This document shows, one piece after another, positions 9,276 to 19,118 of a stretch of 64,000 nucleotides of DNA. This DNA is from Prochlorococcus marinus str. MIT 9215 (GTDB taxonomy: Bacteria > Cyanobacteriota > Cyanobacteriia > PCC-6307 > Cyanobiaceae). The stretch covers positions 1,364,001 to 1,428,000 of the forward strand of contig NC_009840.1 of the NCBI RefSeq assembly GCF_000018065.1. Reading direction: 5' to 3'. Numbering within the stretch: position 1 is the first letter of the stretch; each line of letters begins with the position of its first letter. The translations under genes were made by a program, and so were the position numbers. The notes under the pieces are model-generated. The model did no database searches. It saw nothing but the letters and a program-made list of their open reading frames with translations, and was not told where the DNA came from.

Positions 9276-10205
9276 CTATAAGTAAATCTTATGTTTAGGG
9301 TTACTTGCTGGCTTTTGCGCAGAAATACATGCCCAATTCTTTCTAGATGATACGTCCAATAATTTCAAGTTATTTTGAATTAATATTTTTATAATTTCAT
9401 CTTTTTGTGAATTCAGAATTCCACTGAAAATGACTTCCCCATTATTTCTTAAACACTTATAAATATTTGGAATCATTCCTTTTATTACTTCAGCAAGGAT
9501 ATTGCATAAGACAAAATCAAATTGTTTGAGTTGATTTTTTAAAATTACTTCATTAAAAGATCCCAAATATGTATTTAGGTTATTTAAATTGCCGAAATTT
9601 AGTTGAAAATTAGAGTTAGTAGAATTTATAGCTAGGTAATCATTATCTACTGCACAAACTTCTTTTGCTCCGCCTAATCTTGCAGCAATGCTCAAAATTC
9701 CGCTACCACTCCCAATATCTAAAACCTTTTTATCAGAAAATAAAATATTCTCCATTTTTTCTAAACAAAGATAGGTTGAAGGGTGACTGCCAGTACCAAA
9801 AGCTGCACCGGGGTCGATTTTTATAATTTGCTTATCCTTAAATTTTTCATTCAGATTTATCCAACAAGGCAATATTAAAAAATGATTTCCTACTAATTCA
9901 GGAGCCCAAAATTTCTTCCAACTTGTTAACCAATCCTCTTCTTTAATAATACTCCAGTTAAAAAATTTATTTTTAGAGTCGTTAATCTTTAGAATTTTGC
10001 TAATGATTTTTTCAAAATCACTTCTAGAATTATTGTCCCATGAATCAAATGGAAGCCATATATTTACCTCTTTTTTATTTTGATTTTTAATTAAGTATTC
10101 AAATGAAAAACTAAATATCCCAAGCTCATTTAATTTCCAAATAATAATATCTTCTGAATCACTTTCTATCTGAAAAGTTAGTTTATACCAGTCTTTAATT
10201 TCCAT
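9276..10205 (-). CDS. prmA: Ribosomal protein L11 methyltransferase
   Basis: PrmA trimethylates L11. The 309-residue protein has an N-terminal substrate-recognition part, then [20 protein letters not shown] and the SAM motif [15 protein letters not shown], with CNILAEVI (NI/PPY-equivalent) near residue 230. It is immediately downstream of serA on the same strand (17 bp), a pairing usual in picocyanobacteria. Confidence 0.95.
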   Translation of the reverse strand: MEIKDWYKLTFQIESDSEDIIIWKLNELGIFSFSFEYLIKNQNKKEVNIWLPFDSWDNNSRSDFEKIISKILKINDSKNKFFNWSIIKEEDWLTSWKKFWAPELVGNHFLILPCWINLNEKFKDKQIIKIDPGAAFGTGSHPSTYLCLEKMENILFSDKKVLDIGSGSGILSIAARLGGAKEVCAVDNDYLAINSTNSNFQLNFGNLNNLNTYLGSFNEVILKNQLKQFDFVLCNILAEVIKGMIPNIYKCLRNNGEVIFSGILNSQKDEIIKILIQNNLKLLDVSSRKNWACISAQKPASNPKHKIYL

Positions 10206-10222
10206 TAATAGAACAAGCCTCT

Positions 10223-11809
10223 TTATAAAGTAACTGGATTAGCATTGGTAATTCCCTCTACTTCAATAATGGTATCAAGCAATTTATTTGGTATTGGATC
10301 ATCAATACTGAGAACCATAACAGCTTCACCCCTAACAATTTTGCGACCAACTTGCATTGAGGCAATATTTACATTGTTGCTACCCAATAAAGACCCCAGC
10401 TTGCCAATAATACCGGGCATATCTCTATGCCTTGTAACCAACATATATCTGCTTGGCGATACGTTAACTGGGTATTGATCAATACTCATAATTTTTAATT
10501 CTCCATCAGCGAAAATGCTTCCTGCTACACTATGGTCTCCATTATCTCCATAAGTAGTTAACTGAAGCGATCCACTTGCAAATTCAGGTCTTGCCTCATC
10601 TTTACTTTCGACAACTGTAATACCCCTCGAATCTGCTTCTAGAGAGGCATTCACATAATTGATCCTATCTCCTAAAGCTTTACTTAGAAGGCCTTTTAGA
10701 CTAGCTATTATTAATGGCTGGGAAGGATGTTGAACAAATTCACCTTGAAGCTTCACCTCTAGTTTTTGAATCTGTCCACCTGAAAGCTGACTTATAAGCA
10801 GACCCATTGTTTCAGCCAACTGCAAATGAGGTTTTAGGCTATCCATAATATCAGGGCTCAAACCTGGTATATTTACTGCAGTTCTAGCAGATAAACCAAG
10901 CAAGACATCTCTAATTTGTTCTGCAACATCAACGGCTACATTTTCTTGTGCCTCCCGAGTAGATGCTCCTAAGTGAGGGGTGAGAATAAGATTTTTTTCA
11001 ACCTCCAAAAGTGGTGAATTAGATTCCAAGGGTTCTTTAGAAAATACATCTATTGCCGCTCCTCCAATCAATGATTTATTTAAAGCTTCTGCTAATGCTC
11101 CTTCGTCAATTAAGCCTCCTCGAGCACAATTAATTAATTTTGCGCTACTTTTCATACTTTTAAGCACATCCATATTTACTAAATTCTCTGTTTCTGGTGT
11201 GCGAGGCAAATGCAAAGTGACATAATCAGATTGTTGGAATAAATCACTTAGTTCAGATAGTTTAACTTGTATTTGTTGAGCTCTTTCATTTGAAACAAAG
11301 GGATCATATCCGTAAACTTCCATTCCCAATGCATTAGCAACTTTCGCTACATGAGCACCAATTTTCCCTAAACCTACAACACCTAATTTTTTATTATAAA
11401 GCTCATTCCCAACAAATTTCTTTCTTTCCCATTTACCTAACAATGTACTATTGTTAGCAACTGGAATATGTCTAGATAAGGCCAACATCATAGCTATAGT
11501 ATGCTCAGCAGCAGCTATCGTGTTACCTCCCGGAGAATTAACTACAAGAACTCCTTTTTGCGTAGCAGCCTTAACGTCTACATTGTCGACTCCAACTCCT
11601 GCTCTTCCGATAATTCTCAGTTTACTTGAAGAGTTAATAATTTCTTCAGTCACTTGAGTACCAGAGCGAATCATTAAAGCATCATAATCTCCAATAATGG
11701 AAGCCAACTCAGATTCTGAGATTCCTATTTTCTGATCAACCTGAGCAACTTGAGAAAGAATATCGATTCCTGTTTGATCAATTGGATCTGTAATGAGAAC
11801 TTTTGTCAT
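10223..11809 (-). CDS. serA: D-3-phosphoglycerate dehydrogenase
   Basis: First step of phosphorylated serine biosynthesis (3-phosphoglycerate to 3-phosphohydroxypyruvate, NAD+). The 528-residue long form has a nucleotide-binding domain [19 protein letters not shown] (~143-161), catalytic [13 protein letters not shown] (Arg), and [10 protein letters not shown] (His), then the intervening ASB domain (~310-450) and a C-terminal ACT domain ([18 protein letters not shown]) expected to bind serine. Start [11 protein letters not shown] is clear. It precedes prmA. Confidence 0.97.
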   Translation of the reverse strand: MTKVLITDPIDQTGIDILSQVAQVDQKIGISESELASIIGDYDALMIRSGTQVTEEIINSSSKLRIIGRAGVGVDNVDVKAATQKGVLVVNSPGGNTIAAAEHTIAMMLALSRHIPVANNSTLLGKWERKKFVGNELYNKKLGVVGLGKIGAHVAKVANALGMEVYGYDPFVSNERAQQIQVKLSELSDLFQQSDYVTLHLPRTPETENLVNMDVLKSMKSSAKLINCARGGLIDEGALAEALNKSLIGGAAIDVFSKEPLESNSPLLEVEKNLILTPHLGASTREAQENVAVDVAEQIRDVLLGLSARTAVNIPGLSPDIMDSLKPHLQLAETMGLLISQLSGGQIQKLEVKLQGEFVQHPSQPLIIASLKGLLSKALGDRINYVNASLEADSRGITVVESKDEARPEFASGSLQLTTYGDNGDHSVAGSIFADGELKIMSIDQYPVNVSPSRYMLVTRHRDMPGIIGKLGSLLGSNNVNIASMQVGRKIVRGEAVMVLSIDDPIPNKLLDTIIEVEGITNANPVTL

Positions 11810-11908
11810 TTAAGATTGATTCTTTAATCTTTTACTTTAACTTAATCTATAGTGAATGTATCTTATTTTATTAATTTGAATAACACACAAACACTTGAGG
11901 ATTGAAAT

Positions 11909-12475
11909 TTGACAAAAAGTATTGTGATATTTGAAGACATCGATAAATGTATCAAGCTATTTGATGTTTTCAAAGAAAAATCAGTAATGCTATCTGAAGC
12001 TATTTTGATCCCACCAATAAGTGAAAAAATAACATCAGAAGAAACTGAATTGCTAAATGCGAATGCAAATATCTTACTCAAATCTCAAAATTTTGAAGAT
12101 ATAAGAATTTTAAATCCTAAACTTGATAGAAAGATTAGACAAAAAGAAATGAGTAGATGGCTTATGCCATTTGGTTTTATAGCTGGAATAGCTTTTTCTA
12201 ATATGACAAATTTATCTACCTTCAGCTTTCTTGGTTTAAATAACATCGGGGAATCATTAATTGGAGGTTTCTTAGGAATGGGTTCAGGTTATTTAGGAAG
12301 CATTGTTTCTTCTGCAAGTATCAATATCAATAGAAATAAAGAATTGAGATCAATTATTAATTCCAACAAAGAGGGCAAATGGCTTGTTTTACTTGAAAAT
12401 CAAATTGGAACTGAATTACCTTGGGCTTTGATAAAACAATCAGAAGCAAAAGATATAATTTTCTTAGAAGGTTAA
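11909..12475 (+). CDS. Conserved cyanobacterial membrane protein
   Basis: 188 residues from a TTG start. The N-terminal ~85 residues are soluble, then two hydrophobic segments with glycine-rich motif (FGFIAGIAFSNMTNL; GGFLGMGSGYLGSIVSSA), then a soluble C-terminus with GKWLVLLENQIGTELPW. Its stop abuts the ATG of the S4-domain gene, so the two are translationally linked. The N-terminal start choice is uncertain. No function is recognised. Confidence 0.75.
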   Translation: MTKSIVIFEDIDKCIKLFDVFKEKSVMLSEAILIPPISEKITSEETELLNANANILLKSQNFEDIRILNPKLDRKIRQKEMSRWLMPFGFIAGIAFSNMTNLSTFSFLGLNNIGESLIGGFLGMGSGYLGSIVSSASININRNKELRSIINSNKEGKWLVLLENQIGTELPWALIKQSEAKDIIFLEG

Positions 12476-13267
12476 ATGATTGACTTAAAAGGAATCTTAA
12501 TAAATTCAAACTACAAAAAAGAAACTGAGGAATTAATAAATATTGCTAACTTAGCTTACAAACACTGGGAAACTTATTGGACTGGATTTAATTCAACTTA
12601 TGTTTGCGAAGAGATTTTAAAAGATTTTGAAAATTTAAATGATTTCAAATTTTTTATTCATGGAGGATTCTCCTCTTCTCAAAGATCAAAAATAGCTTGC
12701 TTTAGAGGAGATAATATTCCTGAAGAGGATGTGCTAAAAAATAATTTTCCTGCTCAAGGGATAAAATTTTATGGCAATTTTTTATTCGATAATGCAACAC
12801 AAGACGACTTTAGATCCCTCCTAATTGAAAATGGGGTAAACAAAGTAAAAGTAGGAGATATATGGACAATTGGTGATAGGGGGGCACAAGGAATAATTGA
12901 CAATTTAGATATTGAGCATCTAGATGAAAAGATTTTTTATTTGAGAGACGTAGAAGTAAAAATTAATTTAGTTGGTATAGATGAATTACTAATACCTGCT
13001 GGAAGAACAAAAAAACTTGTTAATACAGTAGAAGCTTCAACAAGATTAGACGCTATAGCTTCAGCAGGTTTTAGGATATCAAGAAAAAAAATTATTGAAA
13101 GGATAGAAAATGGAATGCTTAAGTTAAATGGAAGCAAAGTTAATAAGCCAACTATTAATCTAAAAATTGGCGACAAACTAGAACTAGAAAATAAAGGATT
13201 TATTGAAATTATAAATTTAGAAATCACCAAAAGAGAAAGATGGAAAGTTAAATTACTTAGAAAATGA
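12476..13267 (+). CDS. Photosystem II S4-domain protein (YlmH-like RNA-binding protein)
   Basis: 263 residues. The C-terminal third is an S4 RNA-binding domain (STRLDAIASAGFRISRKKIIERI...GMLKLNGSKVNKP, ~188-230). The preceding part (VNKVKVGDIWTIGDRGAQG) corresponds to the family described as photosystem II S4-domain proteins in cyanobacteria, related to firmicute YlmH. A role in PSII assembly or translation is known only by family name. The ATG directly follows the stop of the upstream membrane gene. Confidence 0.88.
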   Translation: MIDLKGILINSNYKKETEELINIANLAYKHWETYWTGFNSTYVCEEILKDFENLNDFKFFIHGGFSSSQRSKIACFRGDNIPEEDVLKNNFPAQGIKFYGNFLFDNATQDDFRSLLIENGVNKVKVGDIWTIGDRGAQGIIDNLDIEHLDEKIFYLRDVEVKINLVGIDELLIPAGRTKKLVNTVEASTRLDAIASAGFRISRKKIIERIENGMLKLNGSKVNKPTINLKIGDKLELENKGFIEIINLEITKRERWKVKLLRK

Positions 13268-13316
13268 AACTTTACCTGCTATTTTCTTATAAGGGGGGTC
13301 TAAAATTCTTCAATTT

Positions 13317-13388
13317 GGGCGATTAGCTCAGTGGTAGAGCACTACCTCGACACGGTAGTGGCCACTGGTTCGAATCCAGTATCGCCCA
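13317..13388 (+). tRNA. trnV: tRNA-Val (anticodon GAC)
   Basis: Cloverleaf built by eye: acceptor GGGCGAT/ATCGCCC, D arm GCTC...GAGC, anticodon stem CTACC/GGTAG with loop TCGACAC, variable TGGCC, T arm ACTGG-TTCGAAT-CCAGT, discriminator A. CCA is not encoded. 72 nt. The anticodon GAC reads GUC/GUU Val codons. Confidence 0.97.
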
Positions 13389-13455
13389 TTAAAACTTTTG
13401 ACGAACTAGCTTATATCCACAGAAAATAATTTCATTTTTTAGATTGTTAGAAAAG

Positions 13456-14073
13456 ATGAAACTCAATCAAATAATTAATCTTCATAAGGGTCTCACAGCA
13501 TTTGTAGTGGTAGCCCTTATGATCTTTTTTGATAATTTTACAATCGCTCCCTACATTTATTTAGCTTTACACGGTACTTATGGATTGCTTTGGCTACTCA
13601 AAGAAAAGATATTCCCTGATCCTTATTTTAAAGAAAAAATCAATTTTTTAACTTCAGTTACTGGTTTTATTTTCCTTGGAAGTTACTGGGTAGCCCCCTA
13701 CATTCTTATCTCATCTCAAAAATCTGTTCCAAATATCGTAATAGCTGCATCTGTATCTATAAATATAATTGGTGTGTTTTTACACTTTGCTAGTGATGCC
13801 CAAAAATATTTTTCTCTTAAATTAAAAAAAGATCTAATTAAAGAAGGATTTTTCAAAAATATAAGGAATACAAATTATCTAGGAGAAATACTAATTTATC
13901 TATCATTCGCAATCCTTTCAATGAGTTTCGTTCCATTAGTAATTCTTGCAATATTTTTCTCTATAGTTTTTCTGCCAAGAATGATAAAAAAAGATAAATC
14001 ACTCTCAAAGTATGATTCATTCGAAGAATACAAAAAGAAAAGTGGTCTTATTTTTCCTAAATTAAATGCTTAA
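13456..14073 (+). CDS. DUF1295-like membrane protein (steroid reductase/ICMT-type fold)
   Basis: About 205 residues from ATG 13456 (an upstream TTG at 13444 is possible). Five to six hydrophobic helices; the C-terminal part (GFFKNIRNTNYLGEILIYLSFAI ... FLPRMIKKDKSLSKY) resembles the C-terminal domain shared by DUF1295, 5-alpha-reductase-like and isoprenylcysteine methyltransferase proteins (N-YLGE and later R..KD motifs). Substrate unknown. It overlaps the next gene by 8 bp. Confidence 0.75.
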   Translation: MKLNQIINLHKGLTAFVVVALMIFFDNFTIAPYIYLALHGTYGLLWLLKEKIFPDPYFKEKINFLTSVTGFIFLGSYWVAPYILISSQKSVPNIVIAASVSINIIGVFLHFASDAQKYFSLKLKKDLIKEGFFKNIRNTNYLGEILIYLSFAILSMSFVPLVILAIFFSIVFLPRMIKKDKSLSKYDSFEEYKKKSGLIFPKLNA

Positions 14074-14617
14074 TAACAACTTACCAAGTTGGAGACAAGA
14101 TTTAAAATCTTCAAGAAAAAAAGAGGGTAAATCACCTTCTAATAGATGGATTCAGCTTGCAACAGTTAGTCAAGAAAATGAGCCAAGATTAAGAACAGTT
14201 GTTTTCAGAGGATGGCATAAAAATAGTTCAATGATTATTTATACAGATAGAAGAAGTGAAAAAATTGGGCATTTAAAATCTAACCCTAGTGCAGAAATAT
14301 TATGGTTTTTTTTGAAAACCAAGTCACAATATAGATTCAAAGGAAAATTACAAGAATTAACTGATAACAAAAATTATTGGGATACATTATCAGAAAAATC
14401 AAAATCTTCTTGGTTTTGGGAATCTCCTGGAGAGAAAATTAACCCAAAATTGCAATCTACTTTTGAAACATTATCCAATCTACCTAAGCCAGAAAATTTT
14501 GCAGTTCTAAATTTTGAAATCGATTCAGTAGATCTTCTTAAATTAGAACAGCCTATTCATAAAAGATATCTTTGGGAAAAGATTAAAAAATGGGAAAAGG
14601 TTGAAATCAATCCTTAA
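14066..14617 (+). CDS. Pyridoxamine 5'-phosphate oxidase-like FMN-binding protein (Alr4036 type)
   Basis: 183 residues with a split-barrel FMN domain: NRWIQLATVSQENEPRLRTVVFRGWH at the N-terminus, then IIYTDRRSEKIGHLKSNPSAEILWFF. C-terminal WEKIKKWEKVEINP is PNPOx-like (RW/W...P). Similar cyanobacterial proteins are annotated Alr4036 family; true PNPOx activity is not shown. It overlaps the upstream membrane gene, so the pair is cotranscribed. Confidence 0.82.
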   Translation: MLNNNLPSWRQDLKSSRKKEGKSPSNRWIQLATVSQENEPRLRTVVFRGWHKNSSMIIYTDRRSEKIGHLKSNPSAEILWFFLKTKSQYRFKGKLQELTDNKNYWDTLSEKSKSSWFWESPGEKINPKLQSTFETLSNLPKPENFAVLNFEIDSVDLLKLEQPIHKRYLWEKIKKWEKVEINP

Positions 14618-14690
14618 ATATTTCTAATTTGTATATTTAGGTTGAAAAAGATCTAGTGATAAGTAAGTTTTAAAAAGAAGTAATATTCAT

Positions 14691-14864
14691 ATGAATTTCT
14701 CTGAAATTCCAGAAAACCCTTTTATTTTTTTATCTTGGGTAACTGCTATAGGACTGTTTATAAGTCTTTCAGAAGCAACTATTAAAATAAAACTCGAGAA
14801 AAGGAATAATTATCGTAAGAGGCTTGAATTAATAAATAGCCTTTATCCTAAAGAGTTAGTTTGA
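14691..14864 (+). CDS. Small membrane protein, 57 aa
   Basis: One helix (FIFLSWVTAIGLFISLSEA) followed by a basic tail KIKLEKRNNYRKRLELINSLYPKELV. The tail layout (helix, charged coiled segment, then -SLYP) resembles the 78-residue protein at 25408-25644, which ends ESLYPSNKK. Its stop overlaps the convergent DoxX gene by 9 bp. No function recognised. Confidence 0.6.
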   Translation: MNFSEIPENPFIFLSWVTAIGLFISLSEATIKIKLEKRNNYRKRLELINSLYPKELV

Positions 14865-15410
14865 GGTATCCGAAAGTATGTTCGCTTGAAGGAATTGAAA
14901 TAACCCGCCTTTACTTGTTTCTTCTTTTATTTCAACTTTCTTGGACGATTTAGATTTTGTTGAAGAAATAATCTCATCTTCATCCTCTGATTTCAAGATT
15001 CTAATGATAACTTCATCTAAGGAAAAATTACCAGGTCCTGTTAAAGCAATTGAAGTTGCTGAAGCAAAATATAAAAGTAGAAGCTCTAGTAAAAAGATAT
15101 TAAATCCCGCAGTTACAAGTGCGTGATATATAGCGACAGAAATTGTTCCAACAATTGCTAAAGCTCCGAACCTTGTAGCTAACCCGATAATTAGTAACCA
15201 ACTACCACCTATCTCTGAGAATGCAGCTATGTAAGATAACAATATTGGGAACGGAAGATGTAGTGGTCTAACGAAAGCATCAGCAAAATTTTCTATATTT
15301 GCTAATTTTTCATAACCGTGGTGAATAAGAACAGTTCCAGTTATAACTCTAAGTATTAATAAAGCAGTATCTTTGCTAAACGATTTTGTAAGAATTGTTG
15401 AAAGCACCAT
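14856..15410 (-). CDS. DoxX family membrane protein
   Basis: 184 residues: four hydrophobic helices with the DoxX signatures LRVITGTVLIHHGYEKL and FAAFSEIGGSWLLIIGLATRFGA, then a cytoplasmic acidic/Ser/Lys tail EDEDEIISSTKSKSSKKVEI. DoxX proteins are poorly defined, sometimes linked to respiration or sulfur metabolism. A second, shorter DoxX is at 40786-41172. Confidence 0.85.
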   Translation of the reverse strand: MVLSTILTKSFSKDTALLILRVITGTVLIHHGYEKLANIENFADAFVRPLHLPFPILLSYIAAFSEIGGSWLLIIGLATRFGALAIVGTISVAIYHALVTAGFNIFLLELLLLYFASATSIALTGPGNFSLDEVIIRILKSEDEDEIISSTKSKSSKKVEIKEETSKGGLFQFLQANILSDTSN

Positions 15411-15543
15411 AAAAAAGTTATCCTTAAGTAAAAATAACTAGCCACAGTATCCATCGTGGATTAAACAGCAAAAGTCGCGCCTAATTAAGTATTTATACTT
15501 ACTTATCTAAAGGATTCTTTTTCTGATTAAGAACTCAACTATA

Positions 15544-16698
15544 TTAAAAATTATTTTTTGAATAATTTTCGAATACTCTCTGATTGATTTTCGGAATATT
15601 TTCTTTAAATTTGAAGAAACCTTTTTTGGCGAATTTCCACGCAAATAAATCTTCATCTCTCACGAGATTAAAAATTCTTTTATTGTGTAATTTTTTAAAC
15701 TCAGTTATGAAATCATAATTATCTCCAACTCCAGGATAAATAAGGTCTATTCTGTTATTATTTTTAAAAGTAATTTCCAATGAAGATGGGTCAATCTGTA
15801 TAACATTATCAAATTGCTTTTCAAATTCAGAGACCAAATCTTGTTTAAATTTCAAAACAGATTCAGACAATTTAACTTGTCTGTGGTCGTTCTTTAGAAG
15901 AATAATAAATACTTTTTTATAGCTTGGTAGTAAATTTTGAAAGGTTGAAAGGTGTAGATCATTTTCAAACATAATCAGATCATCTGATTTAGGTTCCATA
16001 TTATTATTATAAATCTCATCTTCTAATGGTATTTGATTAGATTCTTCAAGATAAATTTGTTTATTAATTATTTTTTCTACATTAAATCTATTATTTGAAA
16101 ATTTTCTGAGATTCGACGATGAAAAAAGATATTGCTTTCCCTTCGTTTGCAATCCTCCGACCCATCTCCAGCTAAGGAGATTAGATGCAGCATCACCATC
16201 AAAAAGGTATTTAAAGAAAAACTTTGCTCCCAATTGCCATGGAAGGCCTAGATTAAATATCCATGTACTCGCAAACCACATTCTTGTATGATTATGCAAA
16301 TAGTTATGCTGCTTTAATTCAAGAACCCAGGAATTAAAAAAATCTATTTCTGTATTACCATTAATTGCTTTTTTATATAGCTCATAATCAAAATCAAGAT
16401 TTTTTTCTGAAATAAAATTTTCCCAAACTTTAGGTCTATTTTCCATCCACCCTTTCCAGTAAACTCTCCAAAATATTTCTTCAACAAATTTAGTTGAGTT
16501 TTTGCTTTTATATTTACTTTTAATATCATTAATCAGGTCATATTCCGATAATATTCTATGAGTAATGAAAGGCGATAATTTTGAAACTGAACTTTCATTA
16601 TTTGGCCCAAAATCAAAATTTCTTAATTTTGCATAATCATTAATTTTGTATTTCGCAAAATTTTCCCAGGTATTTTGAGCTTTTAATAAAAATGACAT
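15544..16698 (-). CDS. Photolyase/cryptochrome-like FAD-binding protein, atypical domain order
   Basis: 384 residues. The N-terminal ~210 residues are the photolyase FAD-binding helical domain: KFVEEIFWRVYWKGWMENRP, then HNYLHNHTRMWFASTWIFNLG and the FAD-pocket motif FDGDAASNLLSWRWVGGLQTKGKQYL, then NLRKFSNNRF. The usual N-terminal alpha/beta antenna domain is missing; instead residues ~240-365 (DDLIMFENDLHLSTF, KVFIILLKNDHR) look like that alpha/beta domain placed C-terminally. FAD binding is well supported; the permutation is inferred by eye. DNA repair activity is unproven. Confidence 0.82.
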   Translation of the reverse strand: MSFLLKAQNTWENFAKYKINDYAKLRNFDFGPNNESSVSKLSPFITHRILSEYDLINDIKSKYKSKNSTKFVEEIFWRVYWKGWMENRPKVWENFISEKNLDFDYELYKKAINGNTEIDFFNSWVLELKQHNYLHNHTRMWFASTWIFNLGLPWQLGAKFFFKYLFDGDAASNLLSWRWVGGLQTKGKQYLFSSSNLRKFSNNRFNVEKIINKQIYLEESNQIPLEDEIYNNNMEPKSDDLIMFENDLHLSTFQNLLPSYKKVFIILLKNDHRQVKLSESVLKFKQDLVSEFEKQFDNVIQIDPSSLEITFKNNNRIDLIYPGVGDNYDFITEFKKLHNKRIFNLVRDEDLFAWKFAKKGFFKFKENIPKINQRVFENYSKNNF

Positions 16699-16969
16699 TT
16701 TTGATAACTCTAAAAAATTTTTTTTTGTATTGATATATATTTCAAAAATTTGCCTGCAAATTAATCTTTAAAATTTCTATTTCACTTTTAGTAAATATGT
16801 TTGATTAAAGTATTTAATTTAAGCTCATAATATGTACATTTTATACTCTTAAATCACTCTCTGCGTAGGAGGATACTTAGTTGTCAATTACTTTTTAAAT
16901 CAAGTTTTAATTTTCAAATCTTTATTTACTGATTTCTTCTAAAAGTTTTAAATATTTATCAAAATTATT

Positions 16970-17719
16970 ATGAATAATTTATTAGTGAGAGATGTTAAGT
17001 ATATAGATGAACAATACAGAATAGGTGAAGGCATAATTTCAGACGATGCATTTAAGCAACTTGAGAAGCTCTTTATGCATGTTGATCCAGAATCTGACTA
17101 CTTTAATCAAAAAAATAGCAGAGTTTTACCACGATTAGCTAAAGAAAACTATAAAGAATTTTTGGGAAGTTTGTTAACAAAAACGAGATTAAGCATTCAA
17201 CCAAAAATTGATGGCTGTGCTATTGCAATTAGATATATAAATGGCAAGTTTAATAAAGCTATTACAAAAACAGGATTTGATGTCTCAAGCAAAATTAAAC
17301 AAATTAAAAATGTCCCCGATTGTATTCCTATCAAACGAGATTTTCAAATTAGAGGTGAACTATACGCTACAAACCAAGTTGCCGGAATTTCCAAAAGAAT
17401 TACAAGAAAATACCTCAATGATAAGAAAGGGTTTAGAGAAAGTCTCAGCTTTTGCTGTTTCCAAATACTTAATGGAAGACTTAATCAATATGAAACCCTT
17501 AACTATCTTAAAAAATGTGGCTTCAGCACCCCTGACAGTTACTTCACAAATCATACAAGCGAAATCCAAATATATAAAAAAAATTGGTTAGAGAGAAAAA
17601 TATTTACGAAATATCCAACTAATGGGATAGTTATCAAAATAAATAGTAGGAAACTACAATTACTTAGAGAGAAAAGTTTAACTAAAAATAAAGAATGGCA
17701 ATATGCAATTGAAAAATAA
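16970..17719 (+). CDS. Stand-alone NAD+-dependent DNA ligase adenylation-domain protein
   Basis: 249 residues. The start (YIDEQYRIGEGIISDDAFKQLEKL) matches domain Ia of LigA, which binds NAD+. Nucleotidyltransferase motifs: I, KIDG with Lys79 as AMP acceptor; III, IRGELY (~127-132); IV, GIVIKIN (~219-225); V, W-x-x-A-I-E-K at the very end. It stops there, so OB, Zn-finger, HhH and BRCT domains of LigA (~670 residues) are all missing. No frameshift is seen. It may be a minimal ligase, a LigB-like enzyme, or a protein/nucleic-acid AMP transferase. Confidence 0.82.
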   Translation: MNNLLVRDVKYIDEQYRIGEGIISDDAFKQLEKLFMHVDPESDYFNQKNSRVLPRLAKENYKEFLGSLLTKTRLSIQPKIDGCAIAIRYINGKFNKAITKTGFDVSSKIKQIKNVPDCIPIKRDFQIRGELYATNQVAGISKRITRKYLNDKKGFRESLSFCCFQILNGRLNQYETLNYLKKCGFSTPDSYFTNHTSEIQIYKKNWLERKIFTKYPTNGIVIKINSRKLQLLREKSLTKNKEWQYAIEK

Positions 17720-17827
17720 TACTAATTAGCAACTTCAAAAAGATCTCACGAAACTGGCTTCCAATACTTACAGTAAGAATACTAATAAATTTTGGTTATA
17801 TTCCAAAGCAATTTGCAGAATTACTAA

Positions 17828-18757
17828 ATGACTGCCACTATTTCCAGACCTAAAATCTCCAAATGGGAAACATCTAATATTCCAAACCTTACAGGCAAAA
17901 TAGCGCTAATTACTGGTGCAAATAGTGGTCTTGGGTACTACACTGCAAAGGCTTTAGCCGAAAAAAATGCTCACGTTGTTATAGCTTGTAGATCAATTGA
18001 AAAAGCTAATCAAACTATCAAAAAACTTAAATCTCTTAATCCTGAAGGAATATTTACACCTTTAGAATTAGATTTGTCAGATTTAAAAAATGTTGTTGGA
18101 GTTCAGTCTAAAATTTTTGATGGTTTTGAAAATTTAGATTTACTAATCAATAATGCAGGCATTATGCATCCGCCTAAAACACTTAGTGCCCAGGGATATG
18201 AAATACAATTTGCAGTTAATCATCTAGCTCATATGCTTTTGACCCTAAAGTTACTTCCAATTATTGAAAAAAAAGAAAAATCAAGAATAGTGACTGTTAC
18301 TTCTGGAGCACAATTTTTTGGCAAAGTTGGTTGGGAAAATCTTAAAGCCGAGAACTATTACAACAAATGGGAATCCTACTCCAATAGTAAATTGGCAAAT
18401 GTCATGTTTGCTTTGGAACTAAATGAGAACTTAAAACACAAAAATATACTTTCTTTAGCTGCGCACCCAGGAATTGCAAAAACTAATCTCTTTACTGCCC
18501 AAAAACCTAAACCTAGTCCAATAGAAACATTCTCCTTGGAATTATTTAGTCCTATTTTTCAATCTGCCGAGATGGGGGCTTTACCTCAACTTTTTGCAGC
18601 TACTTCACCAGATGCAAGAGGCGGTGATCATTATGGTCCTAAATTTAATTTCAGAGGCCATCCAAAACTATCCCCTACTTCTCCTTTCGCCATTAATAAA
18701 AAAGAAAGAAAAAAATTATGGGAAAAAAGCCTTGAAATACTTAGCAAGTTCTTATAA
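17828..18757 (+). CDS. Short-chain dehydrogenase/reductase
   Basis: 309 residues. Rossmann motif KIALITGANSGLGYYTAKAL (TGxxxGxG), NNAG at the end of strand 4, catalytic Ser in TVTSGAQ and YSNSK as YxxxK. The length and the GYEIQFAVNHLAHMLLTLKLLP segment are like the retinol dehydrogenase/protochlorophyllide reductase-like branch of SDRs. Substrate unknown; it is not the canonical Por. Its last 6 bp overlap a small convergent gene. Confidence 0.88.
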   Translation: MTATISRPKISKWETSNIPNLTGKIALITGANSGLGYYTAKALAEKNAHVVIACRSIEKANQTIKKLKSLNPEGIFTPLELDLSDLKNVVGVQSKIFDGFENLDLLINNAGIMHPPKTLSAQGYEIQFAVNHLAHMLLTLKLLPIIEKKEKSRIVTVTSGAQFFGKVGWENLKAENYYNKWESYSNSKLANVMFALELNENLKHKNILSLAAHPGIAKTNLFTAQKPKPSPIETFSLELFSPIFQSAEMGALPQLFAATSPDARGGDHYGPKFNFRGHPKLSPTSPFAINKKERKKLWEKSLEILSKFL

Positions 18758-19018
18758 TTTTTTCATTTTTACTAACTTTAAAAAATACTTCAAGATGTGT
18801 AACTCACTCTCTGAGAGTATCATGAATTCTGTTAAGGCATCATAATTTTTTTCATCAATTTTTTTTGACAATTCAATAAATTTTTCATGGTTTTCATTAA
18901 CAAAGCGCTCAGCAATCTGAGACGGAGTTAAACCCTGCTCAATTAATTCACCTGGAGCATTTTTCTCCCACTTTTCATAAAACCAAGAGAACCAATATTT
19001 TGCAGTATTATCTTCCAT
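18752..19018 (-). CDS. Small conserved protein, family with 29485-29838
   Basis: 88 residues, helical, no membrane segment. The pattern YWFSWFYEKW ... GLTPSQIAERFVNENHEKFIELS ... ALTEFMILSESELHILKYF recurs in the protein at 29485-29838 (PWFKWL ... GKNPRDVAEDFISRNSIAISEV ... LDQFLKLTECEMHVFRIL), so the two form a family. Function unknown. Confidence 0.7.
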   Translation of the reverse strand: MEDNTAKYWFSWFYEKWEKNAPGELIEQGLTPSQIAERFVNENHEKFIELSKKIDEKNYDALTEFMILSESELHILKYFLKLVKMKKL

Positions 19019-19118
19019 TAATTAACTTTTCTTTGGCGAATTATATTAATACTGAAGAAAGATCTCATTATTGAATTAACCCTTAAACACAATTAATATA
19101 GATGCAATTATAAATTTA

